Below are positions 1 to 49,971 of a stretch of DNA of 64,000 nt, in pieces. Numbering within the stretch: position 1 is the first letter of the stretch; each line of letters starts with the position of its first letter. The notes beneath the pieces are model-generated. The model worked only from the letters and a program-made list of their open reading frames with translations. It was not told the origin of the DNA and did not search any database. A program made the position numbers and the translations under genes. This DNA comes from Brachyhypopomus gauderio (lineage: Eukaryota; Chordata; Actinopteri; Gymnotiformes; Hypopomidae): contig NC_135211.1 in assembly GCF_052324685.1 (NCBI RefSeq), positions 19,224,324-19,288,323 of the forward strand, given 5' to 3'.

Positions 1-228
1 AAGCAGAAGCAGAGTGGTGGTGAAACACTAAACACGACTGGAGACACAGAGAAAATGGCTGGCAACGAGCAGCATGGAAACCAAATGATTCAGCAGTAAC
101 CTACTACAACTCTCTCCCTAATGTAGGGAGGGAAACAGCTGCAGCAGATCACAGCTGATTGCGAGTACTCCGCCTGGAACCGACCCGTTGGCTCCTCCTA
201 GCAGCGGCAGGAGGAACCGCACTGGAAT

Positions 229-670
229 GCAGGACTTCAAGTACTTAGGTCCAACTAACCAGGAAAATGGGGAGTGTGGCAAAGAGGTGAAGAAGAGAGT
301 CCAGGTAGGATGGAATGGATGGAGAAAATTTTCAGGAGTAATTTGTGACAAAAGGGTGGCAGTAAAGGTCAAAGGGAAAGTTTACAAGACCAGCTATGTT
401 GTATGGTTTGGAGACAGTGGCATTGACAAAAAGACAGGAGAAAGAACAGAAGTGGCAGAAATGAAGATGTTGTGGTTCTCTTTGGGGTGACAAGGATAGA
501 AAAGATTAGGAATGAGATTATCAGAGGTACAGCACAGGTTGAACAACTGGAATATAAAGTTAGAGATGTCAGACTGAGATGGTTTGGACATGTCCAGAGG
601 TAGAATATTGGTAGGATTTAAGACATGCAGCTGGCAGGAAAAAGACAAAGAGGAAGGCCAAAGAGGAGAT
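229..670 (+). pseudogene. Non-LTR retrotransposon reverse transcriptase C-terminal remnant
   Basis: Reading with frame breaks gives FKYLG, KRVQVGWNGWRK, SGVICDK, KVKGKVYK, VAEMKML, then VRDVRLRWFGHVQR and GRPKRR. These are the conserved blocks at the C-terminal end of endonuclease/reverse-transcriptase LINE proteins. Stops after about 490 show it is dead. The clade is uncertain (RTE or a related group). Confidence 0.75.
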
Positions 671-676
671 ACAGTA

Positions 677-968
677 TATGCAACTACTGCAACTATAACT
701 ACTGCAGGTGTAACTACTACAACTGTAATTACTACACATTTAACTACTGCAACTGTAACTATTACAGGTATAACTACTACAGGTGTAACTACTACAGGTG
801 TAACTACTACAACTGTAACTACTACAGGTGTAACTACTACACATTTAACTACTGCAACTGTAACTATTACAGGTGTAACTTCTACAGGTGTAACTACTGC
901 AACTATAACTACTGCAGGTGTAGCTACTACAGGTGTAACTACTACAGGTGTAACTACTACAGGTAACT
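677..968. repeat. 15-bp tandem repeat
   Basis: About 19 imperfect copies of a unit like AACTACTACAGGTGT, with ACA/GCA/TTT variants. It is followed by a short (GT)n stretch to about 1012. Frames stay open only because the unit length is a multiple of three. Confidence 0.9.
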
Positions 969-1263
969 ACTACAGATACAGTGTGTGTGTGTGCATGTGC
1001 ATGTGTGTGTGTGGGCCATGGGAGTCCTGAATCTGGGTGTGTTGGTGCCACTCTGCCTGTATAAGCTGAGCTACAGGAACACCACACAAGTCTTAACATT
1101 CTCTCCACCACTGCCTCATTGTAATCTCAGATTACAATCTCAGACAATCTGAAGTGGAGGTAGAAGAAGAAGGTAAGTAGAAGGTCCCTCACAGTGCAAC
1201 ATGTTGGGCAGAACACAGTCCTGGGTTTGAATGGATCAAAGTGCTACCTGAGGGGCTGTCTGC

Positions 1264-2850
1264 TCACATCTTAGCTGCAGGACTTTAGAATCAGGTGAGC
1301 ACATCACAGCTGCAGGGCTTTAGTACCGTGTGAGTAGATCTCAGCTGCAGGGCTTTAGTACCGTGTGAGTAGATCTCAGCTGCAGGGCTTTAGTACCGTG
1401 TGAGTAGATCTCAGCTGCAGGGCTTTAGTACCGTGTGAGTAGGGTTGCAGCGGTAACCGGTTTCACGGTATACCACGGTATTAAAATGCACGGTTATCAT
1501 ACCGTGTGCATTTGCTTATTACCGGTAAAAAGCAAGCCAGCGGAGAAACTGACCCGTGCATGCGCAACTCCGCTCCGGTTCAGCTACTCAGCACACAGCG
1601 GTGAGAATGGCAGAAAGTGTATCAGACTTAACAAATTTTTTAACAAAAACAAAAAAGCTAAACTAATGTCAGCGGCGAAAATGACGTAATCGCGGTGGCT
1701 CCGCCCGTGCGCGAGGGTCTCACGCGCTGTCGATTAGCGAGGTCGTGCACCTCTCGAATTTTGTAACTGCGCGCGCCGCGCCTCAGCGCAATGAACAAAG
1801 TCATGTTTGCAGGGTTCATACACCTTTACAAGGTGGAATTAAATCACTTGTACGTCACTTTAAAGGTCCATTTCAATATTTCCCAGCACGTTAAACTTAA
1901 TAAAGTTAAATATTTATACATATACTCGAAATAATTCGCTTTTTATCACATTATTTAATGGTTGTTTATTTTCAAAACGCCCAATCTTAACGTCTTCACA
2001 TTCTCTCATGTTTCGTCCTGGAATTACAAGAGGCTCGTATTTGTTAACGTGATACGAGAGAACTGTGCGGAGTCGCGCGCTACGGTCACTAGTGAAAAGA
2101 ATAAACCTAGCTTTTTATGGTCCTTGCTTTCACTGGATGTGAAAGACGCCATTAATTTACATGCGTTCATTTTCAAATTCTAACGTGCCTGTTTTTCACA
2201 TGTTAAAACCAGACTCGGTGTGAAAGCCTTAAAATAGAAATCTCTATTGTGATTATGTCAGAAATAAATCCTCTCTTTCTGCAGTATCTGGTGGCAGTAC
2301 AACGGACGTTTACAACAGTTGTTGATCAGACACTGACCCAGGCTGAGTTTATCAGATATTAAATAATTTAAACTTAAATAATTGTACTGAAATCCATGAT
2401 TTAGGTTTCTCTAATTTTGCAGTATTTATATAAACAAGTTTACAGCTTTTTTTTTTTTAAATGAGACATTTTGTATACAATAGTTGCAGGTTTCTACAAT
2501 AAATAGTTAATTGAACAAAAAAAAACTTGTAATTTCTTTAAGGGTCAGTGTATCTTTTAATAATATACAAACTAACTGTGATACCGTGATAACCGTGATA
2601 CCGCGGTATTTTCTGAGACGGTTATCATACCGTGAAAATCTCATACCGTTGCAACCCTACGTGTGAGTAGATCTCAGCTGCAGGGCTTTAGTACCGTGTG
2701 AGTAGATCTCAGCTGCAGGGCTTTAGTATTGTGTGAGTAGATCTCAGCTGCAGGGCTTTAGTATTGTGTGAGTAGATCTCAGCTGCAGGGCTTTAGTATT
2801 GTGTGAGTAGATCTCAGCTGCAGGGCTTTAGTATTGTGTTAGCAGAGCCA
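1264..2850. repeat. 35-bp minisatellite, split by a hAT-type element
   Basis: The unit contains AGATCTCAGCTGCAGGGC and GTACCGTGTGAGT (tagta at 1321 and 1356 gives a 35-bp period). Copies occur at about 1264-1439 and 2660-2850, interrupted by the element at 1440-2659. Left copies mostly carry the ACC variant, right copies ATT. Confidence 0.9.
1440..2659. mobile_element. hAT-type DNA transposon, non-autonomous, 1220 bp, with exact 8-bp TSD
   Basis: The ends are TAGGGTTGCA and its complement, extended imperfectly with repeated ACGGTAT-like motifs. The target duplication CGTGTGAG lies at 1432-1439 and 2660-2667. Terminal inverted repeats plus an 8-bp duplication define the hAT superfamily. A short frame at 1605-1689 (MAESVSDLTNFL) may be a transposase N-terminal remnant. 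The interior from about 1690 to 2130 is shared with the copies at 18734 and 24838. Confidence 0.9.
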
Positions 2851-3061
2851 GTCAGACCCCATGATCAGTGGTGGAGAGAACAGACATACGTCACACAGCA
2901 GACAGGACTCATTACTGTGCCCTCGCATCAATCCCTAATTAATGTTGCCGTGGAAACAGGCACACACAAACATATTTTTCACTTGTTTCCATCCACACAA
3001 GAGATGCAGAAGAGATACACACATGAATGAAGTTATACCCGGATTTTCCTCTTTCAGTTAG

Positions 3062-3212
3062 AATTCATACTTCCATAGAGTACAGTGCAATAGAATAATT
3101 CATATTTCCATAGAGTACAGTACAATAGAATAATTCATACTTCCATAGAGTACAGTACAATAAAATAATTCATACTTCCATAGAGTACAGTGCAATATAA
3201 TAATCCATACCC
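3062..3212. repeat. Tandem repeat, about four copies of a ~37-bp unit
   Basis: The phrase ATTCATACTTCCATAGAGTA recurs four times with small changes. Confidence 0.85.
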
Positions 3213-4465
3213 TGCATTAAAATATGTAATAATATGAATTACTGTACTGTTCCTGTGCTTCTACTGTTACTAAAACAAAGACCATACACAGAAAGAACAC
3301 AGGCCTTGGTTTACTAGAAACATTTTGGCCAAATCAAAGAATGTTGCTTCTAAGAGTGATGACAAATTAAATATCAAAATTGTTAAGTATGAATATGTGT
3401 GAGCAGTGTGAAAAGCAAAAGTTTTTGTTTAGAGCAAATAGATTCAGCAAGCAAGATGGCTAAATTTGTTTTTAGGTCTGCCATGAATGAATCTTAACCT
3501 TTTACAGTTAAAGATCACAAGGTTTCATGTATGTTAGGGAAACAGATCCCTAGAGGGATCCAGGGATCTATTTTCTGCCACTACATGAAACCACAGGTCA
3601 ACTTTTAACAGATTACTTCAGCTAGCCAAGATATAGTATGCCATTAGATATGGTGGAGTAATGTTTAATATTGCAACTTTAATATTTGGAAAACCAGGTG
3701 TAGTAAATCAATTTGACAGTGAACACTAACGTAGTGGAGAGTGTGGATGGTTTACATGATGGGATTATTTTACGTGTAATACATATTAATGCTTTTATGG
3801 ATTACACATTATGAGTGTACTTTTATTTTATTGTTGTAATTTTCATTCCGTGTAGGAAGATGAATGAGCGTTATGTTGATGTGTATTTACGCCACCAAGT
3901 AACACCAAGAAAATTCCAGTCTAATGGCAAATAAAATGTTATTTCTATAGCCTACTGCAAGCATAGAAACGTGCGTACGATGAATGTAGGTATGTGTAGT
4001 GATTAGTACAGAAGACTCTCCGTTTATCGTAAATTTATCTCCAGCTTCACTTACAGACTCAGGAGCAGCGCGCTCGCTGTGTCCTGTCGCGCGACAGGAC
4101 ACAGCACGCTCGCGCCTGACCCGCCGCCTGCGGTTCTGAATGAAATTTTGAGTCATCGCGCTGTTTGCTGGGCAGCCGCGCACAGCGAATGAGCCACGAG
4201 GAGGAGGGAATACGATGCGCCACTTTACATTAGGCTATTTGTAGGGAGTAGAGGCTGTAAATGTAGGTTATGTCTTTTAGAATGCCTTTTAGCCATTAAA
4301 AACGTTTACAACGAAGCCTCGTGTCTCGCATCGCTGGTTTCTTTCGTGCACAGTATGTCTCGGGTAATCGCAAGACCTTGAGAGATTTCTGGTTAAATAT
4401 CTTTGGCGCTAGATTTCGCAGCGGCACGGAGGAAGTGATGCATTCTTAAAATATGTATATATAGA
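3213..4465. other. Unique DNA upstream of bean1, no gene seen
   Basis: AT-rich to about 4000 and then CpG-rich (4020-4200). No convincing ORF, RNA gene or transposon ends were found. Regulatory function is possible but not shown. Confidence 0.5.
4076..4105. repeat. Perfect 30-bp palindrome in a CpG-rich block
   Basis: The two arms, read from GCTGTGTCCTG inward to a GCGC centre, are exact reverse complements over 30 bp. It lies about 445 bp upstream of the proposed bean1 start codon. It could be a dimeric binding site, a cruciform, or a short foldback remnant. Confidence 0.9.
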
Positions 4466-4494
4466 TATAAAGCACGTACAATAGAGGACGTCAC
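4466..4494 (+). promoter_or_regulatory. Putative bean1 core promoter (TATA-like box and CRE-like site)
   Basis: A TATAAAG sits at 4466-4472 and a CRE-like GACGTCAC at 4487-4494, upstream of the inferred first coding exon at 4550. Spacing fits transcription starting near 4496. The upstream 4020-4200 block is locally CpG-rich, unlike its AT-rich surroundings. Inferred from motif and position only. Confidence 0.35.
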
Positions 4495-4549
4495 GCAGTG
4501 CGACCCCGTTTGGGTTTACAGGAGACCTCTGAAAACAGATTTACATCGC

Positions 4550-42458
<37,909 letters not shown>

Positions 42459-45431
42459 ACTCTCTCTGCACCTCCCAACAGACACACACACACACACACA
42501 GGTAATCAGACAAGAAGACTCTAGGTCTCATCAGAAGGGACTCCTCAGATTAGTTCAGGCTGTCTCATCAGCAGAGGACAGAGCTGTTTTACACACTCAC
42601 AGACTCAAACGAGAATGAACAAAGCAAACAGCAAGATCTGACTACAATACACCTCTACACCTCCAGAGTTACCTCTCTGATCAGCTCTGTCACCAGGTCC
42701 CTCACTGGGAACCAGACCCTGAACCCAGACGCCAGGACCCTCAGTCAGAACCACAGGTGCTGCTGTGAACATTCGGAGCAATGAGCCCCTTCATTGTTTA
42801 ATCACACCTTGGGTTGTGTTTTCAGGGTTTGACATGTCTTAGTGTCCTGTCCTCAGTGTCCTGTCCTCAGCTCCAGCAGGACTACATCTGCCCTAAAGGT
42901 TTCTGAGCAGTCCTGAAAATTAGTGCTACTACTTTATATGTTGCTTATCAAATAGCATTTATTTTAATAATAATTCCAGTGATGTAATGCCAGGGCCCCT
43001 CCTCTCACTGTCACTGCATGGGGTTTTCCCTCTGCCATCACATTTATACCGGGCAGGATTTAACAAAGCACTAATCCAGTGGACAAGTAACTAGTTTAAA
43101 GACATAGAACAGATTTATATGTGACCATGAAATAGTTCAATTCTACTCTAATGTTGAAACTGTTGTATAGTTCTAGAGTAGGACTGCTAGGCTTCTGCTC
43201 TCTGTATCTGTGTGATAATATCTGTGTCATTTGTGGGGCAGAAGCACGGGTTTGTTTATGGACCCTGAAGAGATGTAACAAGTGATCTTTTTTTTTGCCT
43301 GAAGAACTTTTTGTTATTGCAATATGTTATGAGTTTCAGTGATTAAAATCTTAACATAGAACCTCTACAATAGCCTGATTGGGCCATAATGTTAGGCATT
43401 AGCAAAGACTGTTCCTTTTTCTAGATTTACCCATGATCCTCTGTTTAACTCTTTGTATTCTGTAAAACTCACTGTGAACATTTTTTGTCTATTTGCGTCA
43501 TGGAGACTGAACACCCCGAATGTCATCATTTGAATGTTTCCTTGAAGCTTTCAGCTGTCCATCATTCTGTAAGAACTACAAGCACAGGAACAGGATGCAA
43601 ATGCTCACCAGAAAGGGCTCTGGCATCTCCTCACCTCACCAAAGAGGATAGACATGCCTGTGGAAGAATAATAATAACATAATAATATAATATAGGTTTT
43701 TGTGTATGTCCAGATATCACCCATTAAGTACGTAACTGACAAATTTGTTTCATTAGATAACTGCCCTGCACAGCTTTAGTCTGTGAATCAGCCTCCTCTG
43801 AAACACAGAATATGCTTCCAAAACCAGGTACCCCTGCTGTGTTGGTCTGGCTGCACACCTCTCATCTACTCATCTACTCCCTCTGTTGAATTCCACTGAT
43901 GAATGTGCTGTTATAAAATCAGTGATGCACTCTGTGACTGTTAGCTTGGAGGATAGCAGGGTGCAAATATCAATGGCTTTTTTCATGTTTAAGGTCTTTA
44001 AGTCTTTCATTCAAGCAATAGGACTTTTCAAAAAAGACAAGTTACAGATGATCCAGTAGTTCCAGCAGTATGCTGGTTCATCAGTAGAGCCCTTCAGGCC
44101 GCAGGTCAGCGCTCTCAGTGTGACATGAACTGCTGAATGACTGCACATGTTCTCCAGTGAAAAGCAGCCATCACCAGAGCTGAATCCCGACTCACCCTCA
44201 CGATTCCTCGTGTGTTTGTTTGGAGATGTTATTTATGATTTTTCACAGTACTGACACATTACAGAGTGTTTTCTTTTTTCAACATGAGTAAATATTAGCC
44301 TAATGCTCCTCATGTAGCTTATTACTTGAAGATATTTCTAGAGAATCCATATTACTTGACAATTTTATCACTAGTTTATTCCATGTGTATAGCGTCACGC
44401 AGTGCAAATGACTAATTGTCAATGAAAGGAGGTATAGTTCTAATACTGTATCTTCACTGGAGGTATAGGTCTAATGCTGTATCTTCACTGGTGGTATAGG
44501 TCTAATGCTGTATCTTCACTGGAGGTATAGTTCTAATACTGTATCTTCACCGGAGGTATACTTCTAATGCTGTATTTTCACTGGAGGTATAGTTCTAATG
44601 CTGTATCTTCACTGGAGGTATAGTTCTAATACTGTATCTTCACTGGAGGTATAGTTCTAATACTGTATCTTCACTGGAGGTATAGGTCTAATGCTGTATC
44701 TTCACTGGTGGTATAGGTCTAATGCTGTATCTTCACTGGAGGTATAGTTCTAATACTGTATCTTCACTGGAGGTATACTTCTAATGCTGTATTTTCACTG
44801 GAGGTATAGTTCTAATGCTGTATCTTCACTGGAGGTATAGTTCTAATACTGTATCTTCACTGGAGGTATAGTTCTTATACTGTATCTTCACTGGAGGTAT
44901 AGTTCTAATGCTCTATCTTCACTGGAGGTATAGTTCTAATGCTCTATCTTCACTGGTGGTATAGTTCTAATGCTGTATCTTCACTGGAGGTATAGTTCTA
45001 ATGCTCTAGCTTCACTGGTGGTATAGTTCTATTGCTGTATCTTCACTGGAGGTATAGACCCCCCAGCTGCAACATCTCACCCCCTAGGACTACACAAAGC
45101 CTTTCTGTATTCACATTTGCCATTGTGGTATAATGAGTGTTAATACAATTTAAACTTAATTTGCCTCAAAAGTCCTGCTCCACCTCTCCACTTATTCACC
45201 GCACCCTGTTCAGAGCCCTGTCCTTCTAAATGCTTAGTGTTTACCTACCAGCACACTGGGAATAAACTGGGATTAAACCCCATTTTGAAATGTGTTTGTC
45301 TGAAAAGTGAATGTGCTGTTTCAGTGTTGTTCTCCACTGTAAAAAGGAACTACATCTAAATTATCGGCAGATCTAATGAATGTTTTGTAATAGAGCATTG
45401 ATTCCTTTCCTACTGTATACTTCAAAATAAA
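42459..45431 (+). other. bean1: Probable bean1 3' UTR and downstream DNA
   Basis: No further ORF with a domain. AATAAA hexamers on the plus strand at 45261-45266 and 45426-45431 are the first after the stop that I could find. If used, the 3' UTR is about 2.8-3 kb and includes the 31-bp minisatellite at 44400-45055. The end point is inferred. Confidence 0.4.
44405..45056. repeat. 31-bp minisatellite, about 21 copies
   Basis: The unit is CTGGAGGTATAGTTCTAATR plus CTGTATCTTCA, with a few variants (GGTCTAATG, CTCTATC). Runs of variants recur in blocks, suggesting block duplication. Confidence 0.95.
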
Positions 45432-47640
45432 AGTCTACTACTCTTTAATTATTTGCTTAGAGGAGAGTAAGTAATCCTTCTTTGTTGTATGTGTAGTAAA
45501 CAGAAATTGCTTTAGAAGATGCATTATTTATGGTGAGTTTTCTTGTCAACAGCACTTTCGGGTGAAATATAAACACACACACTTGACAGTGTTTCCGACC
45601 CACAGTTTTGTCCAGGGCTGAAACTAACACTGATGTGCTGCTTTTATAACAGGCTCACAGAAAACTGCGCACACACTATTTCCACTTCTTTCTCCATCTC
45701 CCTGTCTGCCCCGGTTTGCCTCTGTCTGCCTCCATCTGCCCCTGTTTGCCTGTCTCTCTTGCTCTCTTGCAACGATTTTCAAATCAACAGTTTTATTGGC
45801 ATGAATGTTACTGGCTGTATATCTGTCAATGTATATTAACAAAAGTGTAAAGCGTGGGGCAGGTCTGCCTCTGCCATCGCACCAATACTGTGCTCACTGA
45901 GTATGGACATAGTACTGAAAACAATGAAAATGTGTTTCATAGATTGCTGTAGTTGCTTGAGTCAGATGTATCTCCAGCTATCAATACAGGGTTGATGAGC
46001 CTTTCAATCAATCCTGTGAGCAAATTGGCTGCACTGCTGAGGAAAAAAGTATTTCTGATTGGTTCCTTTTCACAGGTAATTAACATATTGATTGTTTGCA
46101 TCTTGACTGCCCAAAGCACCTTTAGCTTTAACTGTTAATAACTGCCTAGTTTTAGTAAGTTAGCTTAGCTTTAGCCTTGCTGTCACTTGGAATACTAGAA
46201 TAGAGTGATGAGAGTCGTGTGCTGTACTCTGGATTACAGAAACACTCCCTCCCAGAGCTGCTGGCATCACGCCTGATATAGATGGTGCTGAAAGGTTCTG
46301 CTCTGCTCTCCCTCCAGCTCTCTGCTGACAGAACCCTCTGTAGCTGTAGTCCGATTTATTTCCGTTTCTCTGATTTCTCTGATCTCCTGATTTGGCCTGT
46401 TTTTAAGATGTTTCTAGCTGTCATTTCAGAACAGAAACACGACAATGATGTAGGAACTCACACTGAGCGTGACATTAGTACAAATCTGTCTCTCATGTTG
46501 GTGTAAAATCTGTATACTTTGGCAAATTGGCAGACAGATGTGATACAAAATGGGGAGTTCAGCTCTCTACACCAAGTAGATCATCACCGTTGTTGAGGAT
46601 GAAACAGGCCTGCTCTTCAAACTCAGCGTCAGCTACGACTGATGGCTGCCAGTGATTTTGGCTTAACTCATATTAAGACATTTCACGATTAGGTATTTTT
46701 CTGTTACAAAACTGCTATTATCTCTCATGCATTTCATGGCTGTTCCAGACTGGTGACTCTTTTCAATGGACAGGATCAGATTTTTAGGTATTTTGTGTTT
46801 ATCAGTGTCTATAGTTGTAATTATTTCTTGACTCAGCAGCCATTATTTACTTCAGTGAACTTTCTATTATAATTTGCCATTTGCAAGCTTCTCAGAAGTG
46901 TTGATAACAAGGCTGGACAGGGATATTGAGAATGTGTTTAAAGTCTTGGTTGAATCATGCACAAGAGCTGAGTTCACCTTCTTCCAAACTAATAATAGAG
47001 TGATCAGTGCCTGGGTGAGTATGTGTGCTGGTGGTAGGTGACAGTAGATGTGCACAACAATACATTAAAAAAATCCCCACAGTACCCAGAGTGTAGTTGA
47101 AACATGTTCCCATGGCAATGAATATGATGGATGTTTTCCATGTTTGTTTGTTTATTATATACAGCTTTATCTCTAGGTCATTATATATCTGTCATAAAGA
47201 AGGGTTTGTTTATGTTACTGATTTTATTAATTGGGAAGAAATAATGTCTTGTTAGAGTCACATATAAATATTATTGCAGTAAAGGACATTGAATGGTTAT
47301 GGGTTGAAGGGTTAATGCAGCATTAGCAGGGTCTACAGGCAGATGGATATGGAATAGTTAAGGTGGTGAGTGGTCTGTACATCCTGTTTTTTGAACTTCT
47401 AGTTCAATTGTTGTTGCACTATCAGGGATGAAGATCTAATCTGAATGAAGATCTAACTAACATTTGCTCCTATCCTGATAATGCATGGTGACCAAATACG
47501 TCATGATAACATTTGACTGTGTTACTCCATGTGCTGCCCACTACTGTTCCACAGACTGTGTGGCTCTGTGGGGTCACGCAAGCACTCATACACTTCTCAG
47601 ACTCCTTCCTGTTCAGTGTGCAGTAGTCATGATGAAGACT
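45432..47640. other. Intergenic DNA, no gene seen
   Basis: Short frames only (60-74 codons) without domains. No transposon ends, tRNA or rRNA recognised. Confidence 0.5.
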
Positions 47641-47689
47641 TTGAAATGGCTTGTGTCTGATCTCTGGGCTATGAGTTACATGGGGTTAT

Positions 47690-47892
47690 CAGTGGTGGAG
47701 CTAGACTTTTTTTCAAGGGGTGGCCAAAGGGTGACCAAGGCTTTATCAGAGGGGTCCATATACAAATGATGAACGAAAGGAAACACGTTTTCTCTTAAAA
47801 TGACCATTTCCAGTGGGGTTGCACTAGGGGTGGCAAGGGCTCTGTTGGGGGTGGCAATTGCCACCCCTGCCCCCCCTTTGGCTCCGCCACTG
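47690..47892. mobile_element. hAT-type MITE, 203 bp, exact 8-bp TSD
   Basis: The ends CAGTGGTGGAGCTAGAC and ...GGCTCCGCCACTG pair as an inverted repeat. GGGGTTAT flanks both sides (47682-47689, 47893-47900). Confidence 0.93.
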
Positions 47893-48205
47893 GGGGTTAT
47901 ATGGCTTATATACATACAGAAGGTGACCCTGTCTGATGTCAATGTTATGCATAATGTAGGGTTATATCAGTTATTTGTCTGATCCCAGTGTTATGGGTTT
48001 TATGTATCCAATCTCTGGGTTAGGTGTCCAGTCTCTGGCTTAGCTTCTCTGTCTAATCTCAGTACCCTGACACTGCTCTTTGAATTTGAACAAAGAAAAG
48101 GAATTGATTAAATGGTCTCTCAACGCAATTGATACTATATTTTCCACAAGGAGTCATGGTGCTGGAGAACCCACATGTGCGGACAAAACATTCTCAGCTG
48201 GATAA

Positions 48206-48421
48206 GTGTTTGACTCATGGGGGACCTGGCGTAGTTTGTGTCTCGCGCCTCTCTCCCTGGAAGATGTTGAGGACGTGTATCTATTTGGAACTTTGATCGC
48301 AGGGGTTCTGCTCATTGGATTAGGTATTGCCCTGGTGTATCGGGAAATTAAAAGAGTGGGGTCAGTTATCAAAAGGCAGCAGAAATTGCCAAACATGATT
48401 GATGCTATGGGTAGAGCATAA
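48206..48421 (+). other. 71-aa frame with a predicted membrane helix, unknown
   Basis: The sequence has a hydrophobic stretch LFGTLIAGVLLIGLGIALVY, then a basic helix (REIKRVGSVIKRQQK). The hydrophobic-then-basic layout is protein-like and not random. It looks like the tail of a larger single-pass protein, but I do not recognise the family. Confidence 0.35.
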
Positions 48422-48771
48422 CGCATAACGCAGACTATGACTGTTAGTAAAAGCTTGGGTGTGATCATGGAGGGTCTCGCTGCTCTACATGCCAAGTTGA
48501 ATCAGCTGGGAGACCACTGATTTAAGAGGAGTTTTGTGTGCTCAAGGATGGGCTCCTTGCCAAATTCTTCATTCTCACTTATCTGCATTGGCGCCCAAAC
48601 AAAATTCACCTTGAAGGTTGTCGTCTTGGTTACCTGCTCCTTCCCCCACCCAGAGACTGTCAGAGGATGGCTCTCGCTTTCCACCACAAACTTTGACACA
48701 AAAACTGTGTGCAAGCCACTGGCTTCCCCCTCCGTCTAGATGAATCATGCCTCTCACTGCTTGACTGTCTG

Positions 48772-48926
48772 CAGAGTCGGAGTGGCTAATCGAGAGATTC
48801 GGGAGGATTCCCGATGGGCCGGCTCATGTCAATCTCTAGTTTGGGCCGATTGGGAGGGAAAAATAATTTTGGGCCGGATTTGGGCATGAAACTCCCGGGC
48901 TGAAAAAGTAGCCCACTCCGGCCCTG
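48772..48926. mobile_element. hAT-type MITE, 155 bp, exact 8-bp TSD
   Basis: The ends CAGAGTCGGAGTGG and CCACTCCGGCCCTG (right end) form an inverted repeat. ACTGTCTG is at 48764-48771 and 48927-48934. Confidence 0.92.
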
Positions 48927-49947
48927 ACTGTCTGTGTTATCAATGCTTATATGTGCTATAGGGATTTTTTTGCCTGCTCACAGACTGTTGTCCTGTTGCG
49001 AGAAAAAATTGTGATCACATTTTTTGTCTCCTACTAATGTTTATCTCCCTATGTTTCTCCCCCCAATATGTGGCACTCTTGATGCAGCGGCCACTCTGGG
49101 ATCTCGGTGCTTTACGCCGTGGCCCCAGATTAACTGAGTTTCCCATTCGTGGGATCAATAAAGTTTATTCTATTCTATTCTATGAGTTATGTGTCCAATA
49201 TTTGGGTTATGTGTTATGTGTCTGACCTCTGGGTTATGGGTTGTTTGGGGTTTTATGGGTTATGTGTCTGATTTCTGACTTATGGGTTGTGTGTGGTTAT
49301 GTGGGTTATGTGTCTGATTTATGGATTAGATCATAAGATTTCTCTGTATTACAGTAATCCTGTTGATGGTATCCTGTGATTAATTAAATCCAGACAAGTC
49401 AGTTTTTTCCCTTTAATTAATTTCTTGATTACTACGCCACCTGGTGGCACCGCCCTTTAAAGGTAAAGTCAACTATTTATCCCTTCCTCTAGATGTCAGT
49501 ATTTTATCTGAAATCTGTTCAGGAAGAGAAACAGGAACTATAACAATGCTTCTTTGCGCACAAGCTACCAAGTCGGTTTTACAGGATTTCTCTACAATAA
49601 ATAATTTATCATGTATTCAAAATAAGTGACAAGTCATTTTTTATTTAAAAAAATGCCGCTTTGAACCCGCGACACAGACTGGCTGAGCGGCCCGGTTTCT
49701 GCGTGTTTGCTAGGTTCCCGGAGGCAGCTTGATATAAAACGAAGGACCACCAACCCTAATAACCTGTTTTATGTGGTCTTTCCATGTCTGTAAGTACACT
49801 GGCGTCTAAAACGCCGCGGATGTATAGCCAGATGGGCTGGCAGGGCCGACATGCAAATTCGCATCATACCGCTTTATTTGCATATCATCTAAGCCTACTT
49901 TCGCTTCCTTGTTTCAAACGATCGGCACGGGTAGTGGATAAACTCGC

Positions 49948-49971
49948 ATGACAAAACCAAGCAGAAAATGA
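49948..49971 (+). promoter_or_regulatory. uORF overlapping the spata2l start (ATGA)
   Basis: ATG at 49948 encodes seven codons (MTKPSRK). Its stop TGA (49969-49971) overlaps the main ATG (49968-49970) as ATGA. If transcribed, it could reduce translation or feed reinitiation at the main start. Confidence 0.5.

Larger units (their letters stand above)
48062..49186 (+). mobile_element. Unclassified retroposed segment with AATAAA and (ATTCT)n tail
   Basis: It interrupts the local 21-bp repeat and ends GGGATCAATAAAGTTTATTC followed by ATTCT repeats, the look of a retroposon 3' end. It carries a 71-codon frame at 48206-48421 and a hAT MITE at 48772-48926. Its 5' limit is a guess. It could be a LINE 3' part or a processed copy of an unrecognised gene. 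Confidence 0.5.
47640..49340. repeat. Degenerate ~21-bp repeat (GGGTTATGTGTCTGATCTCT), interrupted by elements
   Basis: Copies at 47650-47689, 47900-48060 and 49190-49330. The hAT MITE at 47690 and the segment at about 48062-49186 sit between them. Confidence 0.7.

Noticed and set aside
3887..4183. 98-codon minus-strand frame in the CpG-rich block
   Set aside because: No recognisable domain or splice partner; likely chance in GC-rich promoter DNA.
48062..49186. Endogenous viral gene explanation for the membrane-helix frame
   Set aside because: No reverse transcriptase, protease, capsid or LTR structure is visible nearby; only the helix motif is suggestive.
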